A stretch of 64,000 bases of DNA from Planctomycetaceae bacterium (GCA_020638995.1 JACKHM010000001.1:1054001-1118000); one strand, 5' to 3'. Counted from the stretch's first letter, positions 40,108 through 49,815 are shown. The notes: generated from the sequence alone by a model not told the origin. Numbers and translations: made by a program.

Positions 40108-43100
40108 TTAGTTGTCAGATGGGCGTGACTGTTCCACCAACTCGTCACGAAGGTGTTGGAGCTGTTCCTCGATGTACTTGGGCTTAGCACGCGTCGGCGG
40201 CAAGGCTCCCCACCGCTCAATGTATTGCTCTAGCACAGGGATCGCAGCACGAGGTCCATCGTCGCCATAGCGTTTCATCGCAATGAAAAGCACGATGTGC
40301 TTCAGCGTTACTTCTGGGTTTTGCTTACGTTCTGTTCCAAGACTTAACATCTTCTCGCGAAACTCTCGCTCACTCAGCTCATTTACAAGGAATGACGCCC
40401 AAGTTGCGTCGTTCAACTGAAGATCCGCCAACGTAGTCAATGGTGCGTAGTCCTTGATCAAACATCCGATAACATCAAGCGTTTCAAGCTTTGCTCCAGT
40501 TAGAGCAGACAAGTCGGTTACGTTCGTGTAGCTGACGTCCAGATGCTTCAAAGGCATCCCGCGCACTGGCGAAATGTCGTGGACGTTACTCGCGGCCATG
40601 TAAAGATGTATCAGCGGCAAACCTGCCAACGGATTGATGTCATTGACGGGCGTTCGCGTTAAATCGAGCCTTGCGATCGGACATGACCTTACTGGTGATA
40701 AGTCAGCAACTTGTGTTAGCGACACATCAAGTTCCCTCAACGGCATATCTGCTAGTGGCGATAAATCGCTAACCGCCGTGGCGTTACAGACAAGAGTCTC
40801 AAGACTCATCCCTCGTAACGCCTCAAGACTTTGAACATTGCTGTTTGTAATGTCCAAGTGCTTTAACGGCATGCCGCGGAGTGGTTCAAGGTCGAAGGTT
40901 GTGGCCCGCAACTCTTCCAGCGGCATGTCACGAAGCGGGGTCAAGTCCAACGAGCGTTGGAGTTGCCAACAGTTTAGCTTCTTCAACGGTAGCTTTCGCA
41001 GAGACGATAGTTCTGTGATTCCAGTACCAGCGCAGATCACTTCAACCAAAGACGTCGAATCTTCTATCGCCTCAAGACTCGTCACTTCGCGACATTCACC
41101 AATGACAAGTCTCTCCAAAGGCATACCTCGCAATGGCGACAAATCCCAGACTGATGAGGAATGAAGGTTCGCATCTTGAATAGGCAGACCTTTAATTGGA
41201 TAGAGGTGGCGCAATTCGAACTTCCGAGCACTCGACCCAAAAAAGATTCGACCATCGGTATTTCTTGTTAGCACCAAGAACGGTAATTCTCGTTGATGAA
41301 TTTCGGCCAACTTGTCGAGTACTCGCTGCTCTTGCTGTGCGAGAGGTAGGTGGCGAATTTCTTCATAGAATCCAACGCATGCGAACTGGGCTGGGGCGGC
41401 TTCCAGCAGACGCTTGGCCTCGGCTAAATCGTCGCTTGGCCTATCTTGCTCTAATTCCATCAATTTGATGGCACGGGATAAAGGCCTCTGGCACTCCTCC
41501 CACTTTTCAGACGAGTACAACACCCGACCAGCACCAAGTAACGTACGCCAATCATCGACCTGTTCTAGATTTGGAATGATGGCCAAAGCGTCTGTGAGGC
41601 TGCCTTGCCGAGCGAGCGCGTCGGCTAAAGCGGCAGCGATCTCAGGCTGGTTCCCATCGGGTCTGGATTCGGCGTTGCGAAATAGATTTACAGCGTCGTC
41701 GTAATCTCGGCGAGCCATTGCGATCGAGCCTAATGCAAAGTCGTGCCACGGGCTGCCAGGTGCTACGATCTCAGCATCATCGGCTCGACGCATCGCTGGA
41801 TCGAACTGATTTACATTCGCAAGTTCGACCGTTTGCAAAGCAAACTGCTTTGCCGCCGACATCGCCGATTCCCACTGTTTTCGCTGAGCTTCGATGGCCT
41901 TTGCTTCACCGGCGAGAGCGCGCTGCTCACTTAATGTTGCTCGCTCTGCACTTTTGCTGGCAGCCAACTCCCCTTGCACAGCCCGGTCTCTCTCGCCGCT
42001 GATCCGAATATAGGAGAAAGACGCCAACGCCATGATGATTGTTGCGGCGATGGCAACGGCACTGCTGACCGCTTTGTTGCGACGTATTAACTTGATGGCA
42101 GACTCAAGCAGCGAGTCCTCTTTCGCCGAGACAGCCCGGCCCTCGAGAAACAAGTGAATGTCCGTCTCAAAGTCCTGCACCCTTGGGTATCGGTCGTTGC
42201 GATCGCGTCGCATCGCCTTCATCACGACGGCGGATAACTCAGCCGGAATAAAGCGCTCTGGCGTGCGATTCTCGGGTGGAACAATCTTTCCTTGCGCCGC
42301 ATTCTTCAAGAGTTGCGACATGTTCTCGCCTTCGATGGGACGCTCCAACGTGAGAATCTCGTACAGAATTGCACCCAAAGAATAAACGTCCGACCGCTGG
42401 TCAATCTCGTCGATCTTGCCAAGCGCTTGTTCGGGAGGCATATACGCTGGCGTGCCTTGAATTGTGCCATCTACCGTTTGCGAACTAACGTGAGAAGCTC
42501 GAACACTTTTGATACTGTCTTCTGCTTCTTCGTCGACCGCCAAGTCACTCGCATTTCGAGTCTTTGATACCATCACGTCGCGTCCAAGCAGCTTCGCCAG
42601 CCCCCAGTCCATCACGAGAACTTCACCGAAGTCTCCGACCATGATGTTGTCCGGCTTGAGATCACGATGGACGACACCCTTCGAATGTGCGAAGGCCAAA
42701 GCATCCGCGATCTTCAAGACAATGTTTAGCAACTCCGTCAACGAGCGGCTTGAGGCTCCTTGCTTCATCTCAGCCAGAATCTGTCCAAGCGATTGGCCTT
42801 TGACGAGCTTCATGCTGAAGTACAAGTTTCCGTCTGCATCCTTGCCAAGATCGTGAATCGGCACGATGTTGGGATGTTCGAGCTGGCCCGTGATTTGAGC
42901 CTCTTCCAGAAACCGCGCACGATGCTCGTCGGATTCCGCTATCTTTGGCTTCATCACTTTGATGGCAATTCGCCGCTGCAACGCTTTGTCTTGCCCAACC
43001 AAGACCGCGCCCATGCCTCCCTGTGCCAGAGTGCGCTCGGCTTGAAACGGAGCCGTTTGTCCACGCTTCGCCTCCAACAAACTATTCAGCTCAGCAAAGC

Positions 43101-43425
43101 CCGAACCCTCACCACTAATCGCGACTCGTGACCCTTTGCTATCAATCGTTTGATCGATCTCACCAAGCTCACCAACCTGCCGCTCGCTCAAAACCGTCGG
43201 CTCGAAATCAAAGGTCTCACCAAAATCAACCGTGGCGTTAGAAATTGAAGGTGACGATTCGGATGTCGACACAGCCGTTCCGGCCAGCCGAAAATTGGTC
43301 ACCTTGGACTGGCAATTTGTGCACGAATCTACGTGTCCGGCAATTGAAGCCTTGGCGTCGCTACTCAAGATGCCCGCGGAGAATTCGCGTAGGACGTCTT
43401 CTGCTGGGCAATTATCGGGCGTCAT
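40108..43425 (-). CDS. Receptor-like Ser/Thr kinase: zinc finger, kinase, TM, TPR-like, LRR (copy 2)
   Basis: 1105 residues, paralogue of the kinase gene ending at 36528. The same architecture is seen: zinc-finger motif (His/Cys pattern around HVDSCTNCQSK), kinase with catalytic Lys156, Asp255 in HRDLKPDN and DWG at 273-275, a TM helix, helical repeats, then LRR-like repeats. The kinase and TM part is 100 percent identical to the other copy at DNA level. The N-terminal finger and the C-terminal sensor half are only about half identical at protein level. A heptad-like insertion of about 20 residues after the TM (GELAASKSAERATLSEQR) is absent from copy 1. It is read before copy 1, with 130 bases between them, so the two could share a transcript. 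Confidence 0.9.
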   Translation of the reverse strand: MTPDNCPAEDVLREFSAGILSSDAKASIAGHVDSCTNCQSKVTNFRLAGTAVSTSESSPSISNATVDFGETFDFEPTVLSERQVGELGEIDQTIDSKGSRVAISGEGSGFAELNSLLEAKRGQTAPFQAERTLAQGGMGAVLVGQDKALQRRIAIKVMKPKIAESDEHRARFLEEAQITGQLEHPNIVPIHDLGKDADGNLYFSMKLVKGQSLGQILAEMKQGASSRSLTELLNIVLKIADALAFAHSKGVVHRDLKPDNIMVGDFGEVLVMDWGLAKLLGRDVMVSKTRNASDLAVDEEAEDSIKSVRASHVSSQTVDGTIQGTPAYMPPEQALGKIDEIDQRSDVYSLGAILYEILTLERPIEGENMSQLLKNAAQGKIVPPENRTPERFIPAELSAVVMKAMRRDRNDRYPRVQDFETDIHLFLEGRAVSAKEDSLLESAIKLIRRNKAVSSAVAIAATIIMALASFSYIRISGERDRAVQGELAASKSAERATLSEQRALAGEAKAIEAQRKQWESAMSAAKQFALQTVELANVNQFDPAMRRADDAEIVAPGSPWHDFALGSIAMARRDYDDAVNLFRNAESRPDGNQPEIAAALADALARQGSLTDALAIIPNLEQVDDWRTLLGAGRVLYSSEKWEECQRPLSRAIKLMELEQDRPSDDLAEAKRLLEAAPAQFACVGFYEEIRHLPLAQQEQRVLDKLAEIHQRELPFLVLTRNTDGRIFFGSSARKFELRHLYPIKGLPIQDANLHSSSVWDLSPLRGMPLERLVIGECREVTSLEAIEDSTSLVEVICAGTGITELSSLRKLPLKKLNCWQLQRSLDLTPLRDMPLEELRATTFDLEPLRGMPLKHLDITNSNVQSLEALRGMSLETLVCNATAVSDLSPLADMPLRELDVSLTQVADLSPVRSCPIARLDLTRTPVNDINPLAGLPLIHLYMAASNVHDISPVRGMPLKHLDVSYTNVTDLSALTGAKLETLDVIGCLIKDYAPLTTLADLQLNDATWASFLVNELSEREFREKMLSLGTERKQNPEVTLKHIVLFIAMKRYGDDGPRAAIPVLEQYIERWGALPPTRAKPKYIEEQLQHLRDELVEQSRPSDN
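41978..43237 (-). repeat. Perfect 1260-bp direct repeat, copy 2 (kinase cassette)
   Basis: This is the partner of 38488-39747. The left edge falls at the codons following the TM helix (DRAV) and the right edge just before the start of the variable N-terminal linker. Both edges coincide with domain boundaries of the protein. Confidence 0.95.
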
Positions 43426-43464
43426 GAAACGCTATCCCTGAGAAGTTTCACTCTCCGCGTCGCG

Positions 43465-44946
43465 TCAAGCAAGCAAGTCCTTGATCACATGGCCATGCAC
43501 ATCCGTCAGCCGACGTTCGATTCCGTTATGGTAAAACGTCAATCGCTCGTGATCGAGGCCAAGCAAGTGCAGGATCGTAGCGTGCAAGTCGTAAACAGTG
43601 CTAACGTCTTCCACAGCTTTGTAGCTGAATTCGTCGGTGGCCCCGTAGCTGAAAGGTGATCTCACTCCCGCACCTGCCATCCAAGACGTAAAGCCTGATG
43701 GATTGTGATCGCGGCCACTGGCTCCCTTTTGGAAAGTGGGCATGCGACCGAACTCCGTACACCACACCACGAGCGTTTCGCTTAACAACCCGCGTTGTTT
43801 CAAGTCCCCGAGTAAAGCGGCCGCGGGTTGATCGAGAACCGGGCCGTGCTTGCTGTATTGTTGCTGCAACACTTTGTGTCCGTCCCAATTGCTGGTTCCT
43901 TCACCGCCTGTTTGGTACGAGCCATTGAACAGTTGGACACAACGAACGCCTTTCTCGATCAAGCGTCGAGCCAAAATACAATTGCGAGCGAACGAGGCCT
44001 TCAGTGGGTTCTCGGTGTCATCCGCGCCGTACATCTTCAAAACGTGTGCTGGTTCGGTCGAAATATCACTGACTTCGGGAACACTCAGTTGCATTCGCGC
44101 GGCGAGTTCGTAACTGGAGATGCGTGCGGCGAGTTCTGTATCGCCGGGAAACCGCTCCAAGTGACGATCATTCAATCGCTTCAAAAAGTCACGCGTAGCG
44201 ACGTCCGTTTCGCGGGAGATACTTGCCGGTCGAGACAGATTGCGAATCGGTTTGGCGGCATTGAAGTCCGTGCCTTGAAATGCTGCTGGCAAAAAGCCCG
44301 GGCCCCAATTGTTGACACTTGACTGCGGAGTGCCGCGCGGATCGGGAATCGCCACAAAGGCCGGTAGATCCTGATTCTCGCTCCCAAGTGCATACGTCAC
44401 CCACGCTCCAATGCTGGGAAAGCCATCCAACGTGAAGCCCGTCGACATGAAGTTCTCGCCTGGACCGTGCGTGTTTGTCTTGCTGGTGAGCGAGTGGATA
44501 AAACACATATCGTCCGCAAGCTCGGCCAAGTGCGGCACCAACTCAGAGACCATCTTGCCCGACTCGCCGCGAGGTTTGAATTCCCATGGGCTCTTCGTCA
44601 AGTTGCCTTGCTGGCCCTGGAACGTGACCAGTTGGTCGCCGCCCGGCATGGGTTGTCCATGTCGCGCGATCAACTCCGGCTTGTAATCGAATGTATCGAC
44701 TTGACTGCAAGCACCCGAACAAAAAATCACGAGCACGTTCTTGGCTCGCGCCGCAAAGTGCGGATCACGCGGAGCATTTGGATTCGCTGGATCAATCGCT
44801 GGACGAAGCGGTTTCTTGTCGGCAGCCAACAAGCCATCACTGCTTAACAGTTGCGCAAGCGCGATGCTACTTAAACCGAAACCCATATCGTTCAGAAACG
44901 ATCGGCGTCCTAGAAGGTGTCGGCCACTAAAGTTTGACTCGTTCAT
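43465..44946 (-). CDS. DUF1501 family protein (partner of DUF1553), Tat-exported
   Basis: 493 residues. The twin-arginine signal reads GRRSFLNDMGFGLSSIALAQ. DUF1501 motifs follow: VLVIFCSGACSQVDTFDYKP near residue 75, FIHSLTSKTNTHGPGEN, and VVWCTEFGRMPTFQKGASGR near residue 390. It is the second gene of a minus-strand pair; the upstream gene at 45038 encodes its usual DUF1549/DUF1553 cytochrome partner, 91 bases away. The gap holds a degenerate inverted repeat (see 44967-45030). Pairs of this kind occur in many copies per planctomycete genome, often near sulfatases, and one lies at 50680. The biochemical activity is unknown. Confidence 0.93.
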   Translation of the reverse strand: MNESNFSGRHLLGRRSFLNDMGFGLSSIALAQLLSSDGLLAADKKPLRPAIDPANPNAPRDPHFAARAKNVLVIFCSGACSQVDTFDYKPELIARHGQPMPGGDQLVTFQGQQGNLTKSPWEFKPRGESGKMVSELVPHLAELADDMCFIHSLTSKTNTHGPGENFMSTGFTLDGFPSIGAWVTYALGSENQDLPAFVAIPDPRGTPQSSVNNWGPGFLPAAFQGTDFNAAKPIRNLSRPASISRETDVATRDFLKRLNDRHLERFPGDTELAARISSYELAARMQLSVPEVSDISTEPAHVLKMYGADDTENPLKASFARNCILARRLIEKGVRCVQLFNGSYQTGGEGTSNWDGHKVLQQQYSKHGPVLDQPAAALLGDLKQRGLLSETLVVWCTEFGRMPTFQKGASGRDHNPSGFTSWMAGAGVRSPFSYGATDEFSYKAVEDVSTVYDLHATILHLLGLDHERLTFYHNGIERRLTDVHGHVIKDLLA

Positions 44947-44966
44947 GAACTACACCAGCAACCAAC

Positions 44967-45030
44967 AACCACGGAGCGCGCCGAGGTCACAGAGCTTCTG
45001 TTCTCCGTATCCTCTGTGAACTGCGTGGTT
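44967..45030. repeat. Imperfect inverted repeat of ACCACGGAG/CACAGAG type
   Basis: The left arm begins AACCACGGAG and contains CACAGAG; the right arm contains CTCCGT and CTCTGTG and ends GTGGTT. The arms are complementary in imperfect fashion and the motif resembles the short dispersed repeats made of CACGGAG/CACAGAG units that I recall from several planctomycete and proteobacterial genomes. It sits between the DUF1553 gene and the DUF1501 gene and may fold as an RNA hairpin. Confidence 0.55.
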
Positions 45031-45037
45031 TATTCAG

Positions 45038-47860
45038 TTAGGGAATAAAAAGGAATTCGTTTGAATTCAGTAGCGCTCGACACATTGCAACCAATCCTTG
45101 TTCGGCTGTAAATGTTCTTGCTTCGGTTGTTTCGTTCAAATTCGGATCGCGAGCAAAGCACAATACAAATGCCAATCGGATTTGCTCCTCAGGAGAGGTG
45201 GCTTCATCGCTAATCCGCTTCGCCATTAGCTCAGCCTGTTGCAGCATGAAGCCACTGTTAAATAAGTTCAGTGCTTGCAACGGCGTTGTCGAACGACTGC
45301 GTTTCGGCATGACTTGACTGAGATCGGGACAATCGAATGCCCCGAAAACCGCGTCGCGTTCCTGTCGGACTTTTGTCATATAGACCATGCGACGCCAGTC
45401 TTCTGGCCCAAAGCTCTTCTTAGGATGATAGTGCCTGACGTTTTCCATCTCGACTTCAAAACCACTGAATCCCGGTCCGCCCATCCGCGAGTCGAGAACT
45501 CCACTAACAGCGAGCACACAATCTCGAATCGCCTCCGCTTCGAGGCGGCGCGAAGGAAATCTCCACAGCAATCGGGAACCGGCATCGACGTTCATGGCTT
45601 GCTCGTTCGGTACACTTGCCTGGCGAAAGGTGTCGGACAACAAGATGAGTCGATGCATATGCTTGATCGACCACCCGTTATCCGTGAACTCGGCGGCCAA
45701 CCAATCGAGCAGTTCTGGGTGTGAAGGGCGCGTCCCGTTCGCGCCAAAGTCGCTTGGTGTGTCGACGATCCCAGTGCCAAAGTGATGTTGCCAAATTCGG
45801 TTGACCATGACACGGGCGGTCAGCGGATTGTTGGAATTGGCGATCCAATTGGCGAATGCCACGCGGCGCTGCTGCTCCGGGGTGCCCCGCTGCAAACCTA
45901 ACGAACCGAACAACTCGAGCGCGTCGGGCGTAACTTCCTCTCGTGGCTGATTGGGCTCGCCACGATAGAGCCTATGCGTCGGCCCCGGCTGCATGAAGGT
46001 ACCGGCATACACCATCTCGCCCTTGGCCAGTCGGTCCTGTTCTTGCTTCGCGCTGCGAAGGTCACCAAAAATTCGAGCACCTTCTGCGGCTATCTCAGCG
46101 GGCAAGGCATCAAAGCGAACTGCATCGATTGAGGCGTCCTTGGAATGGGGCAGACGATCGTCTGAGGAGCAGACGGTCGTCCACTGCCCCAATTCAACGG
46201 CTACTTCGATTTTGTATTTGGTCGCCAGCCGGTCTTTGTATCGCCCTTCGCGATCACGCGCCCATTCGATGTGATCGATCGCCGCGCTCATCGGCAGTTC
46301 GATCTGTATCCAGCCTGCGCCTGATTCGTTCGAAATCCAGCTATGGCCGTTGCCATACTTACCGTCGTTGATATGTTCCAGCTTGTGGATGTCATACCCC
46401 GGCAATTCGCTAGAACAAGTTGCTTTCGCGCCGAGTTCGGCCAACGCGACATTCTTGCCATCCGAGAAGACCTCAAACTCGTCAATGCAGGGCTGCGCGG
46501 AAGTTGTTGCTTCGATCGTAAATCGAATGTAGCGAGCCGGCACGGCCGGGAACTTTTCGACGTTTAGAGTCGAAGCGACGGCCGGCCGATAGCCATGCTC
46601 GGACATCCAGTTGTGGAATTGTTCGCGCAATGACGCGACTCGCTGCTCCGCCGTAGCCAACGCCGCGGCTCTTTGCTTCGAGGGTGCGAGTGGTCGGTCT
46701 GCATGTTGCACGCCGGCGAAGATGGCTTGAATCGAGTAATAGTCGCGTTGGGTGATCGGATCAAACTTGTGGCTGTGACAACGAGCGCAACCCAACGTCA
46801 TCCCCAGGAGAGCAGTTCCTGTTGTATTGATCATGTCGGCCAGCTCATCTTGGCGTTGCATCATCGCGAGCATCGGATCCTGACCTTTGACAAGATCATG
46901 AGGCCCCGCCACCAAGAATCCGGTTGCCACGTCGACGCCGAACGCATCGCCCGCGATCTGTTCCTTGATAAACTCGTCGTACGGTTTGTCCTCGTTCAAC
47001 GCTTGGATGACGTAGTCTCGATAGCGCCAGGCGTTCGGTCGCTCGCGATTCGTCTCGAAGCCATGCGTCTCGCCAAAGCGAACGAGATCAAGCCAATGTT
47101 GCGTCCATCGTTCCCCGTAGTGCGGACTCTCGAGCACTCGTTCCACCAACGCCTCATACGCCTCGGGGCGTTTGTCGGTGACGAACTCTACGAGTTGGGC
47201 CGGGGTTGGCGGCAGACCATGCATGACTAAATAGATGCGCCGAATCAATGTTGGGCGTGTAGCCTCCGGAGACATCTTGAGTCCGGCCTCAGCCAACTTG
47301 GCACGGACGAAGGCATCGACCGGATTCGTCTGCGGCAGTTGATCATTGGAAGGAACTTTGGGTGCATTGACCGGTTGAAGCGACCAATGATCCGACGTGA
47401 TCCTTGCATCCTCGCGATCCGGCATTTTTACGCCTTGGTCGATCCAGGATCGCAACACCTCGATCTCGGCGGCGGATAGTCGATCTCCTTCGGGCGGCAT
47501 TACCACATCCGGATCATCACCTCGAATGAATCGGATCAGTGGACTTGCCTCGCTCTGCGCAGGAATGATGGCTGGTTCTGCAAAGTCTCCGCCTTGCAGC
47601 AGCTTTGCGCGAACATCGACGCGAAAATCGCTTTCTTGCTTTGCAGGACCGTGACATTCGAGACAGTGCTGACGAAGAATAGGCTCTACGTCTCGCAAAT
47701 AGTCGACGGGCTTGCCGTCAGCGGCTCGCGCAAAGCCGGCAAGACTTCCAGTCAATACGGCAATGAGCAGCGCGGTGCTGAATCGACCAACGCGCGGACG
47801 CCTTGCGCACTTCGAATCACGAGCTTCGTTCTGTTCAACATCTGGCATGATGGTTTCCAT
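45038..47860 (-). CDS. PSCyt1-DUF1549-DUF1553 protein with inserted discoidin-like domain
   Basis: 940 residues. A hydrophobic N-terminal signal (about 27-46) is followed by a planctomycete cytochrome domain, with CLECH at Cys66-His70 and VVMPPEGDRLS about 55 residues later. The DUF1549 region (AFVRAKLAEAGLKMSPEAT) comes next, and the DUF1553 region fills the C-terminal half, seen as NRIWQHHFGTGIVDTPSDFG and TTPLQALNLFNSGFM. Between them, about residues 430-575, is a galactose-binding/F5/8C-like module (ARYIRFTIEATTSAQPCIDE and later IDHIEWARDREGRYKDR). It is read before, and pairs with, the DUF1501 gene. It is inferred to be an extracytoplasmic electron-transfer or oxidase component, possibly acting on a glycan. 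Confidence 0.92.
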   Translation of the reverse strand: METIMPDVEQNEARDSKCARRPRVGRFSTALLIAVLTGSLAGFARAADGKPVDYLRDVEPILRQHCLECHGPAKQESDFRVDVRAKLLQGGDFAEPAIIPAQSEASPLIRFIRGDDPDVVMPPEGDRLSAAEIEVLRSWIDQGVKMPDREDARITSDHWSLQPVNAPKVPSNDQLPQTNPVDAFVRAKLAEAGLKMSPEATRPTLIRRIYLVMHGLPPTPAQLVEFVTDKRPEAYEALVERVLESPHYGERWTQHWLDLVRFGETHGFETNRERPNAWRYRDYVIQALNEDKPYDEFIKEQIAGDAFGVDVATGFLVAGPHDLVKGQDPMLAMMQRQDELADMINTTGTALLGMTLGCARCHSHKFDPITQRDYYSIQAIFAGVQHADRPLAPSKQRAAALATAEQRVASLREQFHNWMSEHGYRPAVASTLNVEKFPAVPARYIRFTIEATTSAQPCIDEFEVFSDGKNVALAELGAKATCSSELPGYDIHKLEHINDGKYGNGHSWISNESGAGWIQIELPMSAAIDHIEWARDREGRYKDRLATKYKIEVAVELGQWTTVCSSDDRLPHSKDASIDAVRFDALPAEIAAEGARIFGDLRSAKQEQDRLAKGEMVYAGTFMQPGPTHRLYRGEPNQPREEVTPDALELFGSLGLQRGTPEQQRRVAFANWIANSNNPLTARVMVNRIWQHHFGTGIVDTPSDFGANGTRPSHPELLDWLAAEFTDNGWSIKHMHRLILLSDTFRQASVPNEQAMNVDAGSRLLWRFPSRRLEAEAIRDCVLAVSGVLDSRMGGPGFSGFEVEMENVRHYHPKKSFGPEDWRRMVYMTKVRQERDAVFGAFDCPDLSQVMPKRSRSTTPLQALNLFNSGFMLQQAELMAKRISDEATSPEEQIRLAFVLCFARDPNLNETTEARTFTAEQGLVAMCRALLNSNEFLFIP

Positions 47861-48078
47861 CTTAACATGTGGGAGTTGCGGCTTGCCATCGCATCTCGCC
47901 GCAGATCAAGCGGTGGGAGAGGTAGCGTTTTACAGAAGAGCTGGTCAGGAGATAGTTCGCCGCGATCTGGGGGCCCGGTTACTGGTGAGGCACTCGCTGT
48001 CGGAGGCTGGCGAATTCCAAACGATCGTGAAATAATGGGCACACACATCACGCGAATCCAAAAACTCTGAGTTCGTAC

Positions 48079-49815
48079 ATGGGCCAAGCATCCACGCCAG
48101 CGGTTGGTATCGACCTTGGTACAACCTACTCCGTCGTTGCTCATTTGGATCGCGATGGTAAACCCATCACACTTAGCAACGACGAAGGTGAACTGACAAC
48201 GCCAAGTGTTGTCTACTTTGACAAGCGATGCACTGTCATTGGCCGCGAGGCAATTAAAGCCGCTGAATTTGATCCACAAAGAGTGGCCCGATTTGCGAAA
48301 CGCGACATGGGTGAGGGCTTTTACCACCGCCCAATCCTGGGGAATCAAATTCCGCCCGAAGTCATCCAAGCCCTGATCCTGAAGAAACTTAAACACGACG
48401 CCGAACTTCGAATCGGAAAGTTCGCAAAAGCGGTGATCACGGTTCCAGCGTATTTCAACGAACCGCGGCGAAAAGCCACGCAAGATGCCGGGCGACTCGC
48501 GGGCATCGAAGTACTCGATATCATCAACGAGCCGACGGCTGCGGCGATTGCCTATGGAGTGCAGCAGGGGTTTCTGTCGGCAACGGGCGAATCGCATAAA
48601 CGAGAAGTTGTGTTGGTCTACGATCTTGGCGGTGGAACATTTGACGTGACGCTGATGGAGATTGTGGGACGCAAGTTTAACGCAATCGCGACTGCGGGTG
48701 ATGTACACTTGGGCGGCATCGATTGGGATCAAAGCATTGCCGAATTCGTTATCGAGCGATTTCAAGACGAGCACGGCATCAATCTTCGCAAGGACGAATC
48801 GGTCTCGGAGTCGCTGATCGACGAAGCGATTCGCGTCAAGCACGCGTTGACGGCTCGTGACGAAGCGACAATTCGCTTCGCGCACGCTGGTAACAAAGTG
48901 CAGTTGAACCTGACACGCAAGGCGTTCGAGCAACGAACGGCGGGGCTGCTCGATCGAACTCGCATGACCGTCAAGAGATTGTTGAAAGATGCTCAAGTCG
49001 TGTGGCCTGATCTCACAAGATTATTGCTGGTCGGCGGATCGACTCGTATGCCAATGGTCCAATCAATGCTCGAACAGGAGTCTGGGTTAAAGGTCGATCG
49101 AACGCTCTCGCCCGACGAAGCCGTTGCGCACGGCGCAGCACTTTATGCAGGAGTGCTGCTCGCAGGAGGCACGGGTGTGAAGCAATCATTCGTAGTTAAA
49201 AATGTCTCTCCACATGATTTGGGCGTGATGGGCGTGGACTCGGCCACAAAGCGTCCACGGCGCCATGTCATGATTCCCCGAAACTCTTCGCTTCCGTGTA
49301 AGAAAGCGAGTCTCTTCAAGACGGCGAAGGAAAATCAGAAGAGTGTTGCAGTGCGAGTTGTCGAAGGCGGAACGGACGCGGGGCAAGGCGCTACGCCAAT
49401 CGGCAAGTGCGTCGTACGCGGGTTACCTCCACAACTTCCTCCGGGCACACCGGTGAAAGTTATCTTCGAGTATGCCACCAGTGGGCGGCTTGCCGTTCGC
49501 GCTGAATTACCAAACTCATCCCACGACGCGCAGACCATTATTGAGCGTGCTGTTGGCATGTCCACGAAAAAGTTTGACTCGTGGGCAACGCAACTTGCAA
49601 AGGGATTCGTAATCGAAGAAGAACTCGCCCCGGAAGAACCGGTCGACGTCGACGAAATTGAAGGCCTGTTTGATGACATTGACGGCGAATTGGAGGTCAG
49701 TGATGACCATGCCAACCAACAAGTCGATCCTGGCATGACGGAGTCCGATGGCTCGCTGCCACAGGGAGCGACGGGTGACGCAGCGCTGGATGATTTTCTG
49801 AAGGGGATCGGTTAG
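48079..49815 (+). CDS. Hsp70 family protein (DnaK paralogue) with short C-terminus
   Basis: 578 residues versus about 640 for DnaK. The nucleotide-binding domain is complete: GIDLGTTYSVV near residue 10, VYDLGGGTFDVTL near 180 and LLVGGSTRMPMVQ near 317. The substrate-binding beta-domain is recognisable but diverged (SPHDLGVMGVDS and later PPGTPVKVIFEYATSGRL), and the helical lid is shortened and replaced by an acidic tail ending in DFLKGIG. It is therefore a specialised paralogue rather than the housekeeping DnaK. Next, 74 bases downstream on the same strand, is a membrane protein with a degenerate J-domain-like N-terminus. The pair may form a local chaperone system; this is inferred from position. 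Confidence 0.9.
   Translation: MGQASTPAVGIDLGTTYSVVAHLDRDGKPITLSNDEGELTTPSVVYFDKRCTVIGREAIKAAEFDPQRVARFAKRDMGEGFYHRPILGNQIPPEVIQALILKKLKHDAELRIGKFAKAVITVPAYFNEPRRKATQDAGRLAGIEVLDIINEPTAAAIAYGVQQGFLSATGESHKREVVLVYDLGGGTFDVTLMEIVGRKFNAIATAGDVHLGGIDWDQSIAEFVIERFQDEHGINLRKDESVSESLIDEAIRVKHALTARDEATIRFAHAGNKVQLNLTRKAFEQRTAGLLDRTRMTVKRLLKDAQVVWPDLTRLLLVGGSTRMPMVQSMLEQESGLKVDRTLSPDEAVAHGAALYAGVLLAGGTGVKQSFVVKNVSPHDLGVMGVDSATKRPRRHVMIPRNSSLPCKKASLFKTAKENQKSVAVRVVEGGTDAGQGATPIGKCVVRGLPPQLPPGTPVKVIFEYATSGRLAVRAELPNSSHDAQTIIERAVGMSTKKFDSWATQLAKGFVIEEELAPEEPVDVDEIEGLFDDIDGELEVSDDHANQQVDPGMTESDGSLPQGATGDAALDDFLKGIG

Noticed and set aside
47752..48996. 414-codon minus-strand frame opposite the Hsp70 gene
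   Set aside because: It is an antisense shadow of a clear Hsp70 gene and of the DUF1553 gene end; the composition is not protein-like.
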